Below are positions 33,218-43,424 of a stretch of 64,000 nucleotides of DNA, piece after piece (position 1 is the stretch's first letter; the number at the start of each line of letters is the position of its first letter). Below the pieces are notes generated by a model. The model had not been told where the DNA came from, did no database searches, and saw nothing but the letters and a program-made list of their open reading frames with translations. The stretch spans positions 311,787-375,786 of the forward strand of contig CAJNDS010002537.1 in NCBI GenBank assembly GCA_905221605.1. The letters run 5' to 3'. The position numbers and the translations under genes are program-made. The stretch comes from Symbiodinium natans. Lineage: Eukaryota; Sar; Dinophyceae; Suessiales; Symbiodiniaceae.

Positions 33218-33380
33218 AGAAGTACACACAGAACGACAGAAAAGAAAGAAAAGAAAGAAAACAAAGAAAACAAAGACAAAAAGAAAGAAGGAAGAAAGAA
33301 AGAAAGGAATAAGAAAGTAAAGAAAAACATGAAAGAAAGAAATCGAGAGATAGCAAGAGAGACAAGACACATATTGAAAG
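33218..33380 (+). repeat. GAAA-rich microsatellite
   Basis: Degenerate (GAAA)n. Lys/Arg and Phe/Leu/Ser ORFs on the two strands are low-complexity artefacts. Confidence 0.9.
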
Positions 33381-33811
33381 AAAGAAATACGCAGAGACAA
33401 AAAGAAACAATAGCTGGAATCCTTATTGACTTTGGGTCTGTTTCCTTGGTTTTCCCTAGGAAAAGCCCTTTTGCCCTTTATGCTCGTTTGAATATTCTTG
33501 AGAGGATCTTCTATCTTTCATGGGATTCATGCTGCTTTTCACAGTCTTTCGTAAACAGAACACAACCAACACACAGTACTCTCGCACGATGGACTTCAAA
33601 AAGCACCCATATCTAATATTTGCTTAAGAACCCCAAAAGAATTTAAGAAAATAATAATCCCTATATTACCCTTGATAAGGAAGAATGTTGTGTTTTTTTG
33701 GGGTTCTTTAAGCAATTAGTAGATATGCCATGAGGCAAGCTTTGCACGGCTTGAAAAGGCGGAGGGCGTTGGGAGGCGCCCCCCATTTGCAAACACAATG
33801 CTCGCAAGATG

Positions 33812-33924
33812 TGTTTAGGGTTTAGGGTTTAGGGGTTTAGGGGTTTAGGGGTTTAGGGGTTTAGGGGTTTAGGGGTTTAGGGGTTTAGGGGTTTAGGGGT
33901 TTAGGGGTTTAGGGGTTTAGGGTT
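33812..33924 (+). repeat. TTTAGGGG 8-mer array
   Basis: About 12 units of 8 bases (TTTAGGGG) between 7-base TTTAGGG units at each end: a homogenised longer variant. Confidence 0.95.
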
Positions 33925-34009
33925 TCAACAAGATTCATATGGGAAACTGGAACCCTGCATTCTGAATAAGACCCTGAGCACTTGGCCGTTCATGTTTCGT
34001 TCACCCATA

Positions 34010-34180
34010 AGCTCCTATTAATAGTATTCATGCGTCCGTAAACTCCCTTACAATACGATTAATAGTGTTTATGGTGTTCTCTTCACAGTATTAATATTAC
34101 TAATGGTGTGTGAAGAGAGCGGAGTGAGTGAATAAGCGAATGAATAAAGTACGAAGAGAATAGTAAAAAACCAAGGTTGA
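34010..34180. repeat. AT-rich foldback-like segment
   Basis: Contains GTGTTCTCTTCACAGTATTAAT and, later, a reverse-type match near GAAGAGAGCGGAGTGAGTG. It resembles 57239-57355 in content (GAAGAGAACAGTATTAAT). Confidence 0.35.
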
Positions 34181-34665
34181 CCGTGTACTCGCGAATCATT
34201 CTCTGAGTTCAACCGCCAGTCAAGGTACGTCCAACATTCCCCTTTCCTCACATCCTTCTTCTAATCTCAACCCTAAGCCCTGAAACCCTAAGCCTTTTTT
34301 CGAGGGAGTCAGAGGGACACAAAGAACAAGAAGCAAGTTACTAAGAAATCATATGGAAAGTAGTCTGAATCCTATGGAAGATGGAGGATCCTATCAACAA
34401 ATCAAGGGAATAGAGGGAACACAAGGAAACAGAGCCACATGTGAGAAGGATTCGAGCCACATTAAATAGGCATCCTACGAAAAGTATGCTATATGAATCC
34501 TGTGAACATATAGATGGAGGGAGCGGAGGTATTCCTAGGAAACACCAGAAAAGATGACCAAAAACAAACAAAGCAACTAAAAATATTCCACCCCTCAGTT
34601 TTGGGTGTCAAAGGGCACTGAAGGTCTTCTGCAAAGGCTTTGGGGTGGCACGCGGACCAAGGCGG

Positions 34666-34796
34666 ACTACTACGATGACAAGGAGTACTGCGATTGTCGA
34701 GATTGCGAAGATGAGCCAGACATCACGCTGGAGAGCTGCGGTATCCAACCACTGGCTTTCTGTGGAGACTACGCGTACTGCCGCCGGGCTTCCACG
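34666..34796 (+). CDS. Cys-rich module, both halves in one exon (copy 5)
   Basis: GGACCAAG|GC gives DYYDDKEYCDCRDCEDEPDI then ESCGIQPLAFCGDYAYCRRA. The exon ends near TTCCAC|GTGTGA. Here the intron that splits copies 1-4 is absent. An upstream ORF start at 34605 is possible but the AAGG border is preferred. Confidence 0.6.
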
Positions 34797-35277
34797 TGTG
34801 ATAAAACACAGCCAGCCCTCCCAAACGCAGGACCGCTGAGTATTGGGTTGCGACATGCAGCCACGTTTTTTTCCAAAGAAAGATTCTGAAAAGAAATCAA
34901 CCCCCAACCCCACAGACACAAGAAACAAGCTCCAGAACTACAGGTGGCAGTGGTCCCAAAGAGGAGCAGGGGGCCTGCACCTACGAGGAATCTGGGCGTT
35001 GTTAACAGGAACGTAGATTACACGTTCCTTTTGTCAGGAAACTGTTATGTTGGAGTAGAAACCCATATGCTGCAAGCTTCAGGAGGAAACCATATTGGCG
35101 CCCACGAAAACCCAAATGATGATGGCTCAACGTAGGCCTCCCAAACCCTCAACCCTAAAGCAAAAAAAGCATGCCTCAGCCGGCTTGCCGGGTGTGAGCG
35201 ATGAAAGCCAAAGAAAAAAACAAGAAAACCCTAAACCCTAAACCCTAAACCCTAAACCCTAAACGAAGAGCCAAGAC

Positions 35278-35349
35278 ATGGCAGCTGGGAGACAACCCCG
35301 TGGTTTGCAGCAATGGCTGGACCAAGCCGCAGGTTCTTTGGCAGTTTAA
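35278..35349 (+). CDS. LQQWLD-type terminal exon (copy 5)
   Basis: Reads MAAGRQPRGLQQWLDQAAGS then LAV and TAA at 35347-35349. CCCTAAA units lie at 35227-35265 and TTTAGGG units at 35351-35407. It shares the motif and near-terminal stop with copy 4. The 5' border is not certain (GAAGAG|CC is a candidate). Confidence 0.5.
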   Translation: MAAGRQPRGLQQWLDQAAGSLAV

Positions 35350-35796
35350 AGGGGGTTTAGGGTTTAGGGTTTAGGGTTTTTTGGGTTTAGGGTTTAGGGT
35401 TTAGGGTGGCCAAGCCTGATGCATAGAGGGTTTAGGGTACCAAAGCCCTCCCAGACTGTGCCCTCCATTGATGTCTAGGGTTTCGGGTTTGGGGGGGGGG
35501 GATTGGAAATACAATTGGGCATGTAGTTCCATAGCCCTACGATAAGTGCACCCCACCCCATGAGGTCACTCAGCCATTTAGCCACCTTAGGGGCTCCACC
35601 TTACAGATGCCGCGGCTTGCTTTGCTTCGGCGTCGTCTTTGACGACTTCGTGCATCGGGTCAATGGCCCGCGCTAGTCATAGAAAGATGAAGCGAGTTCT
35701 AGTGCGTGAGTGGAGGAGACGATTCTGGAAGCACCAGGGGCGGCGCGCAGCATTTTGCCGAAGCTTCTCGTTTTCTGCATGGTCCTGTGAGCCGAG

Positions 35797-35932
35797 GACA
35801 AGCGGAATAACAACTTCTGCGACTGCCCGAACTGCGAAGATGAGAACGAGACAGGGTGGAATTGCGACAACTGCTACTGTCCGCAGGTTCAGTGCATTGA
35901 CAATGGCGCCTGCCGCTTGCCTCATAAGCCAC
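35797..35932 (+). CDS. Cys-rich module, both halves in one exon (copy 6)
   Basis: GTGAGCCGAG|GAC starts DKRNNNFCDCPNCEDENETG then WNCDNCYCPQVQCIDNGACR. It ends near GCCAC|GTTGAG, matching the CCAC|GT border of copy 5; read on it stops at 35935-35937. Nine Cys. A minus-strand ORF covers the same bases but is a shadow. Confidence 0.6.
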
Positions 35933-36702
35933 GTTGAGTCTTGGGGGCCGTATAAGGCCCGCAACCAAGAAAGCCAAAAACACCCTAAGCCCTGTAAGCC
36001 CTGAGAACCCTTTGATCCCTGCAAACCAGTACGGCCCAAACGGGAAGCGCGCCGAGCCAGGCAGCACGTGCTGCGTTAGGGCGTAGGGAAGAGGCGGGGA
36101 GAGATTCAAGGGCAGGCTCGGAGGGGTTGGTTGCAGGGATGGGGGACCCTTCAAAATGAATGGTGTTCAAGGCAGCCAAAGTTGAGCCGCCACGTGATGT
36201 AGCGTTGTAGCGCTGCCACACAAGTACCCGCCATGGTTGCATGTGCTCTTGAAAAAATCTGCCAGCGAAGACCCCGAACAGTAAGATTGTAGAGAAAGGG
36301 AAAACGCGTGAAACACCAATGCGACATAAAATTGACATAATGGGGAGTCAAATCCCAAAGGCATAGACACGATTCATGCATTTCTCGGCCCGAAAAGAAG
36401 AACAAGCGCAACAAAAACCCTATGTTTTCCTCCTAACGATTGCACTGCCAGTGGGAACACTGAAGAAGTAAAAACATATCCCGCAGAGGTTATTCGACGA
36501 GCATCCTGCTTTGCGGGACCGAGCGTACCCAAGTTTTGGTGACCGAACGTGTTCAACTAGCATCCTGCTTTTTGGGGGGCGAGCGTACTCAAACAGCACC
36601 CAAACTTTGGGATTCAACAACACTGTAGAAGTAACAACATATCCCTTAGAGGTTTGTCGTATGTCCCTCCCTTTGTGCTCGCAGGGTTTGGTGAGGGGCC
36701 CC

Positions 36703-36730
36703 AATAGCTCGCGGCATGGCGCGAGCTATT
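36703..36730. repeat. Palindrome AATAGCTCGCG / CGCGAGCTATT (copy 1)
   Basis: 28-base imperfect palindrome centred on CATGG, followed by GTCGCCGGGGAAACATC, a tail shared with the copies at 37823 and 37980. Confidence 0.75.
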
Positions 36731-36904
36731 CAGTCGCCGGGGAAACATCTATGGTGCTTTTGCACGTCGAAACACGTTTTCAGGGCTAGTGTTCTGCACC
36801 CAAAAGCTTGCGCTGGTAGCGTAATCGCGGCTCTATTGTCCGCCTGCATGTTAAAACCGGTTCCCAAAGCCTGTACTGGTAACATCATCGTGGCGACAGA
36901 ACCC

Positions 36905-37380
36905 GCCTGCCTTCTAGGGCCCTCACACGAAGGGACATGCGACAAACTTCTAGGGCCCTCACCAAGCCATAGGGAGGGGACATACGACAAACCTTTGAGG
37001 GATATGTTTTTACTTCTCTTCAGTGTTTTGAAAGTGCAAACGCTAGGGAAAACACAGGATGTTTCTGCGCTAGCACACCCTATGGAGCCACGATTGCGTT
37101 GCCCGCACACAAGGGGTAAACATCTTTATTTGGACCACCTTTGATTTAGGGGCTGCGAAGCCTTGTCGCAGAGCAAGAAGAGTTGGGCACAAACCCTGCT
37201 TGCTTTGCGCAAAGGTTCTATAGAAGCGCAAAAGCATCCTATGTTGTTCCTAACGTTTGCACTTTCAGAACACTGTAGAAGTAAAGACATATCACTTCGA
37301 GGTCTATCGTATGTCCCCTCTCTTTGTGCTCGTAGGGTTTGGTGAGGGCCCTAGAAATTTGTCGCATGTCCCCTTCCTTC
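36905..37380. repeat. Palindromic repeat unit, copy 1
   Basis: The left arm contains GGGACATACGACAAACC then ATGTTTTTACTTC. The right arm contains its reverse complement (GAAGTAAAGACATATC then GTCGTATGTCCC-like). The middle shares GACCACCTTTGATTTAGGGG with copy 2. Confidence 0.65.
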
Positions 37381-37822
37381 GTGCTCATAGGGCGAGGGCC
37401 ACTAGAGGTTAGGCCTGAAAGCCCTAGAGCCAGAACGTGCTTGAAGGACCCAGCGTGCGAGGTTCGAAGGCTTCAGAGAGGCGTCTTGGTTGGTCCTTGT
37501 GTGTGCGAAAAGACTGAGCGTGTTCAACTAGCATCCTGCTTTTTGGGGACCGAGTGACTCCAATGGCACCAAAGTTTTTGGGAACCGAGCGTGTTCAATT
37601 AGCATCCTGCTTTTTGGGGGCCGAGCGTACTCAACTAGCACCCAAGCTTTGGGATTCACAACACTGTAGAAGTAAAAGCATATCCAGTAGAGATTTGTCG
37701 TATGTCCCCTCCCTTCGTGCTCGTAGGGTTTGGGGATGGCCCTAGAAGTTCGGCGCACGTCCCTTCCCGTCGCGCTCGTAGTGTGACATCGTACGCAACT
37801 AGCACCCCATCTGCGCCCTGAT

Positions 37823-37860
37823 GACCAAATAGCTCGCGTCATGGCGCGAGCTATTTGGTC
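37823..37860. repeat. 38-base palindrome (copy 2)
   Basis: GACCAAATAGCTCGCG and its exact reverse complement enclose TCATGG: 16-base perfect arms. Confidence 0.85.
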
Positions 37861-37979
37861 GCAGGGGAAACATCCATGGCTGTTTATGACAGGGAAACAC
37901 CCATGGCTGTTCAACACGTTAAGACGCAAGTTTTCACGTCGCGCTCGTCGGGTGACGTAAGCAACTAGCACCGCTTCTG

Positions 37980-38013
37980 TGATAGCTCGCGCCATGGCGC
38001 GAGCCATATTGGT
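37980..38013. repeat. Palindrome copy 3, degraded
   Basis: GATAGCTCGCGCCATGGCGCGAGC followed by CATATTGGTCGCAGGGG. Same tail as copy 2. Confidence 0.7.
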
Positions 38014-38194
38014 CGCAGGGGAAACATCTGTGGTGTTTTAACACGTTAAGAGACGTTCAGGGCGGGTGTTCTGCAGCCTGTGCTGGTAGCGTAATCGTGG
38101 CCCTGTTTAAAACGGTTCCAACAGCCTGTGCTGGTACCGTAATCGTGTTCCAATGACCCGCCTGCACTTTAAAACAGTTACATAAACCGCCTCT

Positions 38195-38650
38195 AGGGCC
38201 CTTACCCTACGAGAACGAAGGGACATGCGACAAAAACTTAGAGCCCTCACCAAACCCTAGCACGAAGGGAGGGGACACACGACAAACCTCTAAGGGATAT
38301 GTTTTTACTTCTTCATTCTTCTGACTGAAAGTGCAAACATTAGGAAAACTTAGGATGTTTTGCGCTTGTACACTCTCTGGGGCCACGACTACCTTTCCAG
38401 CACACAAGGGATAAGCATCTCTGTTTCTTTGGACCACCTTTGATTTAGGGGCTGTGAAACCTTTTCGCAAAGCAAGAGGAGTTGGATGCAAACCCTGCTT
38501 GCTCTGCGCACAGGTTCTATACAAGCGCCAAAACAGCCTATGTGTTTCCTAGCGCTTTCACTTTCAGAACACTGTAGAAGTAAAACCACATTCCTTAAAA
38601 ACTTCTCACAGAGGGCCCTAGAAGTTTGTCGCATGTCCCCTCCTTTCGTG
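38195..38650. repeat. Palindromic repeat unit, copy 2
   Basis: Same order as copy 1: GGGACACACGACAAACC, GTTTTTACTTC, GACCACCTTTGATTTAGGGG, AACACTGTAGAAGTAAAA. A direct duplicate of a self-complementary unit. Confidence 0.65.
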
Positions 38651-38744
38651 CTCGTAGGGCGAGAGAGGTTACTGAAAGCCCTAGAACCAGAACGTGCTTG
38701 AAGGCCCAGCGTGCGAGGTTTGAAGGCTTCGAGAGGCGTCTTGT

Positions 38745-40172
38745 CATCCTTCTTTTTGGGACCGAACCTACTCCAACAGCGCCCAAGTTTTGGGCACCGA
38801 GCGTGTTCAAGTAGCATCCTGCTTTTTGGGGACCGAGCCTACTCCAACAGCGCCCAAGTTTTGGGCACCGAGCGTGTTCAAGTAGCATCCTGCTTTTTGG
38901 GGACCGAGCCTACTCCAACAGCGCCCAAGTTTTGGGCACCGAGCGTGTTCAAGTAGCATCCTGCTTTTTGGGGACCGAGCCTACTCCAACAGCGCCCAAG
39001 TTTTGGGCACCGAGCGTGTTCAAGTAGCATCCTGCTTTTTGGGGACCGAGCCTACTCCAACAGCGCCCAAGTTTTGGGCACCGAGCGTGTTCAAGTAGCA
39101 TCCTGCTTTTTGGGGACCGAGCCTACTCCAACAGCGCCCAAGTTTTGGGCACCGAGCGTGTTCAAGTAGCATCCTGCTTTTTGGGGACCGAGCCTACTCC
39201 AACAGCGCCCAAGTTTTGGGCACCGAGCGTGTTCAAGTAGCATCCTGCTTTTTGGGGACCGAGCCTACTCCAACAGCGCCCAAGTTTTGGGCACCGAGCG
39301 TGTTCAAGTAGCATCCTGCTTTTTGGGGACCGAGCCTACTCCAACAGCGCCCAAGTTTTGGGCACCGAGCGTGTTCAAGTAGCATCCTGCTTTTTGGGGA
39401 CCGAGCGTACTCAAACAGCGCCCAAGTTTTGGGCACCGAGCGTGTTCAACTAGCATCCTGCTTTTTGGGGACCGAGCCTACTCCAACATCACCCAAGTTT
39501 TGGGAACCGAGCGTGTTCAACTAGCAGCCTGCTTTTTGGGGACCGAGCGTACTCAAACAGCGCCCAAGTTTTGGGCACCGAGCGTGTTCAACTAGCATCC
39601 TGCTTTTTGGGGACCGAGCGTACTCAAACAGCGCCCAAGTTTCGGGCACCGAGCGTGTTCAACTAGCATCCTGCTTTTTGGGGACCGAGCGTACTCAAAC
39701 AGCGCCCAAGTTTTGGGCACCGAGCGTGTTCAACTAGCATCCTGCTTTTTGGGGACCGAGCGTACTCAAACAGCGCCCAAGTTTTGGGCACCGAGCGTGT
39801 TCAACTAGCATCCTGCTTTTTGGGGACCGAGCGTACTCAAACAGCGCCCAAGTTTTGGGCACCGAGCGTGTTCAACTAGCAGCCTGCTTTTTGGGGACCG
39901 AGCGTACTCAAACAGCGCCCAAGTTTTGGGCACCGAGCGTGTTCAACTAGCATCCTGCTTTTTGGGGACCGAGCGTACTCAAACAGCGCCCAAGTTTTGG
40001 GCACCGAGCGTGTTCAACTAGCATCCTGCTTTTTGGGGACCGAGCGTACTCCAACAGCACCCAAGTTTTGGGAACCGAGCGTGTCCTGCTTTTTGGGGAC
40101 CGAGCCTACTCCAACAGCACCCAAGTTTTGGGAACCGAGCGTGTTCAACTAGCATCCTGCTTTTTTGGGGCG
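38745..40172 (+). repeat. 71-bp satellite, about 20 units
   Basis: CTGCTTTTTGGGGACCGAGC recurs at an exact 71-base spacing (for example 38820, 38891, 38962). Two subtypes: GAGCCTACTCCAACAG with TTCAAGTAG to about 39395, then GAGCGTACTCAAACAG with TTCAACTAG to about 40040. Each unit holds the dyad CCCAAGTTTTGGG. Outlying diverged units are at 36500-36620 and 37515-37650. ORFs across it are translations of the repeat. Confidence 0.95.
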
Positions 40173-40189
40173 TGTTGGCCGGATCCGGA

Positions 40190-40320
40190 ACACGGGAGAC
40201 CACGGACCCAAACCGCGCGACACCCACCCGGCCTCAATTGCGCCCTGATCGGAGACACTCTCCCAACCCCGTCGCTCATGATCGGAGACCGTGGGAGACC
40301 ACGGACCCAAACCGTGCGGC
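40190..40320 (+). repeat. Direct repeat GGGAGACCACGGACCCAAAC
   Basis: Two copies about 98 bases apart (about 40194 and 40292), each followed by CG(C/T)GCG, just after the satellite. Confidence 0.7.
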
Positions 40321-40800
40321 GGGTTGGGAGGGAGGCCCCAACCCCCCCCCCCCGTCAGGTGTGCTTTCCGTCATCCTCTGAATCCTAGATTGAGGCTGTT
40401 CAAGGTGCCCCCTCGACCCCGAAACCTCTGAAACCTTCAGAAGACACAGCTTCAGAAGCCGAACCCTAAACCCTAAACCCTAAACGCTTCCGGAGCATGG
40501 AAAGGTTAAGGTTTAGGGTTGAGGGTTTGCTGGGATTGGTATACACTCTTCCGTACGCGGTGTGCGGCGAGAATGGGGCCCTCACAATCCGAAAGCTACA
40601 ACCAATGTGAAGAACTGAGAGCCCCTTAAGCCCCCAAACTGAGAACCTTTAAATACCACGCCTCAAAATGGGCCCTCTCAGTCTGGCTTTGGAATGTTCT
40701 TTACTCGTTGAGAGTGAAAAGTCTGTGTTATAGGGTTTGGGCTCTCTCGGGTTTTGGGTTTAGGCAGGGTCACCGATTGCCGCGGCCTTGTTTTTGGAAG

Positions 40801-41019
40801 ATGGAACTCGAACCCCTGAGACGCCGGGACTCCGTTTACATGTCCTTCCTCCAAGGTTTCGCCGGGATTTCCAGCCTCTTTGGCTTCGTGGGCACGTTCC
40901 AGGCGCCACCGCCGGGAACGACGACGCCGGGAACGACTTCGTCGCCGGGCACGACGCCCGCAACGACGCCCTCGCCGGGGGGGACAGGCCAGGGAGTTGA
41001 GAACTTCGAGCAGCTTTGA
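40801..41019 (+). CDS. Candidate first exon/ORF: hydrophobic segment then Pro/Thr-rich tail
   Basis: TTTTTGGAAG|ATG starts MELEPLRRRDSVYMSFLQGF. Then a hydrophobic stretch AGISSLFGFVGTF, then PPPGTTTPGTTSSPGTTPAT, a mucin-like repeat. It ends NFEQL with TGA at 41017-41019. The tail looks O-glycosylatable, as in secreted or surface proteins. The hydrophobic part could be a signal-anchor but begins about 15 residues in. The ORF is also open upstream to 40708. Confidence 0.5.
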   Translation: MELEPLRRRDSVYMSFLQGFAGISSLFGFVGTFQAPPPGTTTPGTTSSPGTTPATTPSPGGTGQGVENFEQL

Positions 41020-41253
41020 ATGACTTCATATGAAGAGTTCGGGAAAAGAGGGCGTTTCGGGGGAAGCTCCGGGCCTTTGGGTGCGGCAGGGCAAGCGTCG
41101 TGGCAAGTGCGGGGAGGGCCTCCGTTTTGGGTTCTGGGTTCCTTGATAAAAGTGACCAACCCCAAAAGGGTGCCCCTTTAATTTAACATGGCTACTGGGC
41201 TTCCCAGCAACACGAGCCGCCCCAAAATTTGCCCCTCTCGGACCACAGAGAGA

Positions 41254-41299
41254 GGCTACTATGGACGCTACGCCTACAAGAAAGGCTCGGGATGGGACC
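41254..41299 (+). CDS. Candidate small Tyr-rich exon
   Basis: CACAGAGAGAG|GGC-type border, reading GYYGRYAYKKGSGWDR before a G-run. Similar in style to the Tyr/Gly exon at 32274-32454. Confidence 0.35.
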
Positions 41300-41357
41300 G
41301 GGGGGGGGGGGGGCAGCTGAGGGGTTGAGTGTTTAGGGTTTAGGGTTTAGGGTTTAG

Positions 41358-41449
41358 GGCCCCTTATACTAACAGTCCTTAATGGGGATTATCGGACCCC
41401 CTATTGCGATCCCTATTGAGGATTGTTAGGAGCAGGGGGAACATCCCAA
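41358..41449. mobile_element. Foldback family F1, copy
   Basis: CCCCTTATACTAACAGTCCT answered by AGGATTGTTAGGAGCAGGGG then GAACATCCC. Middle GGGGATTATCGGACCCCC. Confidence 0.65.
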
Positions 41450-41454
41450 GTTCA

Positions 41455-41510
41455 GGGGGGGGGGGGGGAGGGGGGGGGGGAGGGGGGGGGGGAGGGGGGG
41501 GGGGGGGGGC
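41455..41510 (+). repeat. Poly-G tract interrupted by single A
   Basis: Runs of 9 to 19 G separated by A. Expected to form G-quadruplexes and to be error-prone in sequencing. Confidence 0.9.
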
Positions 41511-41633
41511 TGAAAAGGGTTGGTGACGTCTGCCAGTTTAGGCCTTGGGAGTTTAAAAGGATCGGGACGTGGGGTTCTGCATGTGAAGTCTCTTGCCGTC
41601 ACCACCAAAACGATTTATACAGATATGCAGCTA

Positions 41634-41635
<2 letters not shown>

Positions 41636-41670
<35 letters not shown>
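41636..41670. repeat. TA microsatellite
   Basis: (AT)n of about 34 bases, followed by GTATATGTACAT repeats to 41745. Confidence 0.95.
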
Positions 41671-41673
<3 letters not shown>

Positions 41674-41799
41674 TGTATGTATATGTACATGAAAAAACAT
41701 GTATATGTACATGTATATGTACATGTACATGTACATGTATATGTATTGCTACCATTAGATATCTCCCTTATCTGTGTATGTATATACAAGCACCAGCAG

Positions 41800-42251
41800 C
41801 CTGAGTTCCAGGGTCTGTTGCAAAGGGCAGCTCGCTTTTGGGGCATGAAAGGGAGGGAAAGCTCCTTCGTTCTGAAGGTGCTTTTTTGCTGTTTGAAAAG
41901 AGTTCCCGCAACCCTCCACCGCTGCACACACCGCGGCGCCGCGCTTTCAGTGCCCCAGGAGCATTCCCTTGGCATTACTGGCGCGCTTCCACGGGCTGGC
42001 AGCGCAAGACGCCAGGCAAGGAGTTTTGAGGATGGTTTGGGGGTTCGTGCCAAAGAACGCATGACATTGGGCCGATACCGCCTGAAAAGGAACTCGAGGT
42101 GTGGAGGGGGCAAGTTCGGGGTTCCAAGGAAAGAAGATGCAAAGGCCAAGAGGGTCCTGGAGATCAGAGGTTTGAGGTTGTTTGGCTGTAGCTTCAAGGG
42201 CCTAAACTTAGATGCCAGGCGGCCGAAAGCAACCCGACATGCCGTCTCTTA
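41800..42251 (+). CDS. Low-support ORF
   Basis: A + frame reads EFQGLLQRAARFWGMKGRES and a basic C-terminal part (KERMTLGRYRLKRNSRCGGG) to a stop at 42250-42252. The minus strand is also open here. No telomere-like units interrupt it. The coding strand cannot be decided by eye. Confidence 0.25.
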
Positions 42252-43330
42252 ATCATTCTGTAACCCAGGAAGCCTGTGCATGCTGCTTCTCTCTCTCGCT
42301 CTCTCACACTGTCAGCCTGCTGAGTAGACGCATGTGGGTAGTTGCTCAACGCATAGTGGTTGTGGACGTATCGTGTGCGTTGTTTAGTTGGTGTTCACTT
42401 CCTGTCCCATACTCTGGCATTGATTCGCCCGAGCTTGTACCGGCAGAAGCGGCAACCTAATCAACCGGAGTTCAACTCCAATGGACACCCTAGTTCTTTG
42501 GTTTGCATTGAAACTCATGTCCACCGCACATTGATGTGTTGGTTGGTGAATCCTACTGTATGATGAAGGAGGGGAGAGGGGTGACAGCAAAAGGATTCAC
42601 CTATGGCCGTTCTGGCATGCAAAATGATCGACATGCGGACGTACCAGCTCTGCAGGGGTAGATGACTTCGATGATGCTGGAAGAGAACAAACAAGGGAGC
42701 CCAGTGCAAGTAGATGCGAGAGCGTTTGTACCCCTAATCCCTAAACCCTAAAAACCTAAAAACCTAAAGCCCTGTAAATCTAAACCCTTCACACCCCAAG
42801 AAAAAGGGGCCGTAGACATGGTAGGCCCAAACCCTAAACCCTAAACTCACCAGAACCAAGGCCTGAGTAGGCGCCCTGCAGCCTTTTCCGGGGGTATAAC
42901 CCGACCATAGCTGAAAGGTCAACCTTTGTCGGCCCAGGGTACTCAGCAACTAGGAACTGCCCCCCCCCCCCCCCCCCGCAACACCCCTAGCCTTGGCTTT
43001 CAGAACCGAAGCCAAGGAACTGGCGGAAGAACCGTGGCTACTCGCTAACGCAACAGGAGGCCCAACAACGAGCTGCGGAGAGGACCCTTCAAAGCCGTCT
43101 TAGCCCTAAATTTGAGGTGTGGAAGCTTAAGGGTTTATAGTTTAGGGTCCTTATCAAAGTCCTGGGTTTAGAAAGGGTCCTTATGAAAGTTTATGTAGCA
43201 GTTGCGAGGTGTACAAGCTTGGGCCGGAGAAGATGTCTACAGCCTGATTGCTCCTAAAGCCTTGCGCAGAGGCCGTGTGCGGCTGCAAGTGCGGAGATCC
43301 GATGCCCTAAAGCATAAGATTCATGTGGGT

Positions 43331-43424
43331 TGGGATGTTCCCCCTTTTCCAACAGACTTCAATAGGGATTATAGTACCCCCCTACCATACCTCAAGGACT
43401 GTTGGTAGAAGGGGGAACTTCCAA
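43331..43424. mobile_element. Foldback family F1, copy
   Basis: GGGATGTTCCCCCTTTTCCA then ACAGACTTCAATAGGGATTA; right arm CAAGGACTGTTGGTAGAAGG then GGGAACTTCC. Confidence 0.65.

Noticed and set aside
33140-33410. Phe/Leu/Ser-rich minus ORFs resembling membrane proteins
   Set aside because: Translation of the GAAA repeat on the opposite strand.
38389-40227. ORFs on both strands with repeated ARCPKLGRCWSRLGPQKAGC-like text
   Set aside because: Translation of the 71-bp satellite. All frames lack stops because the unit does.
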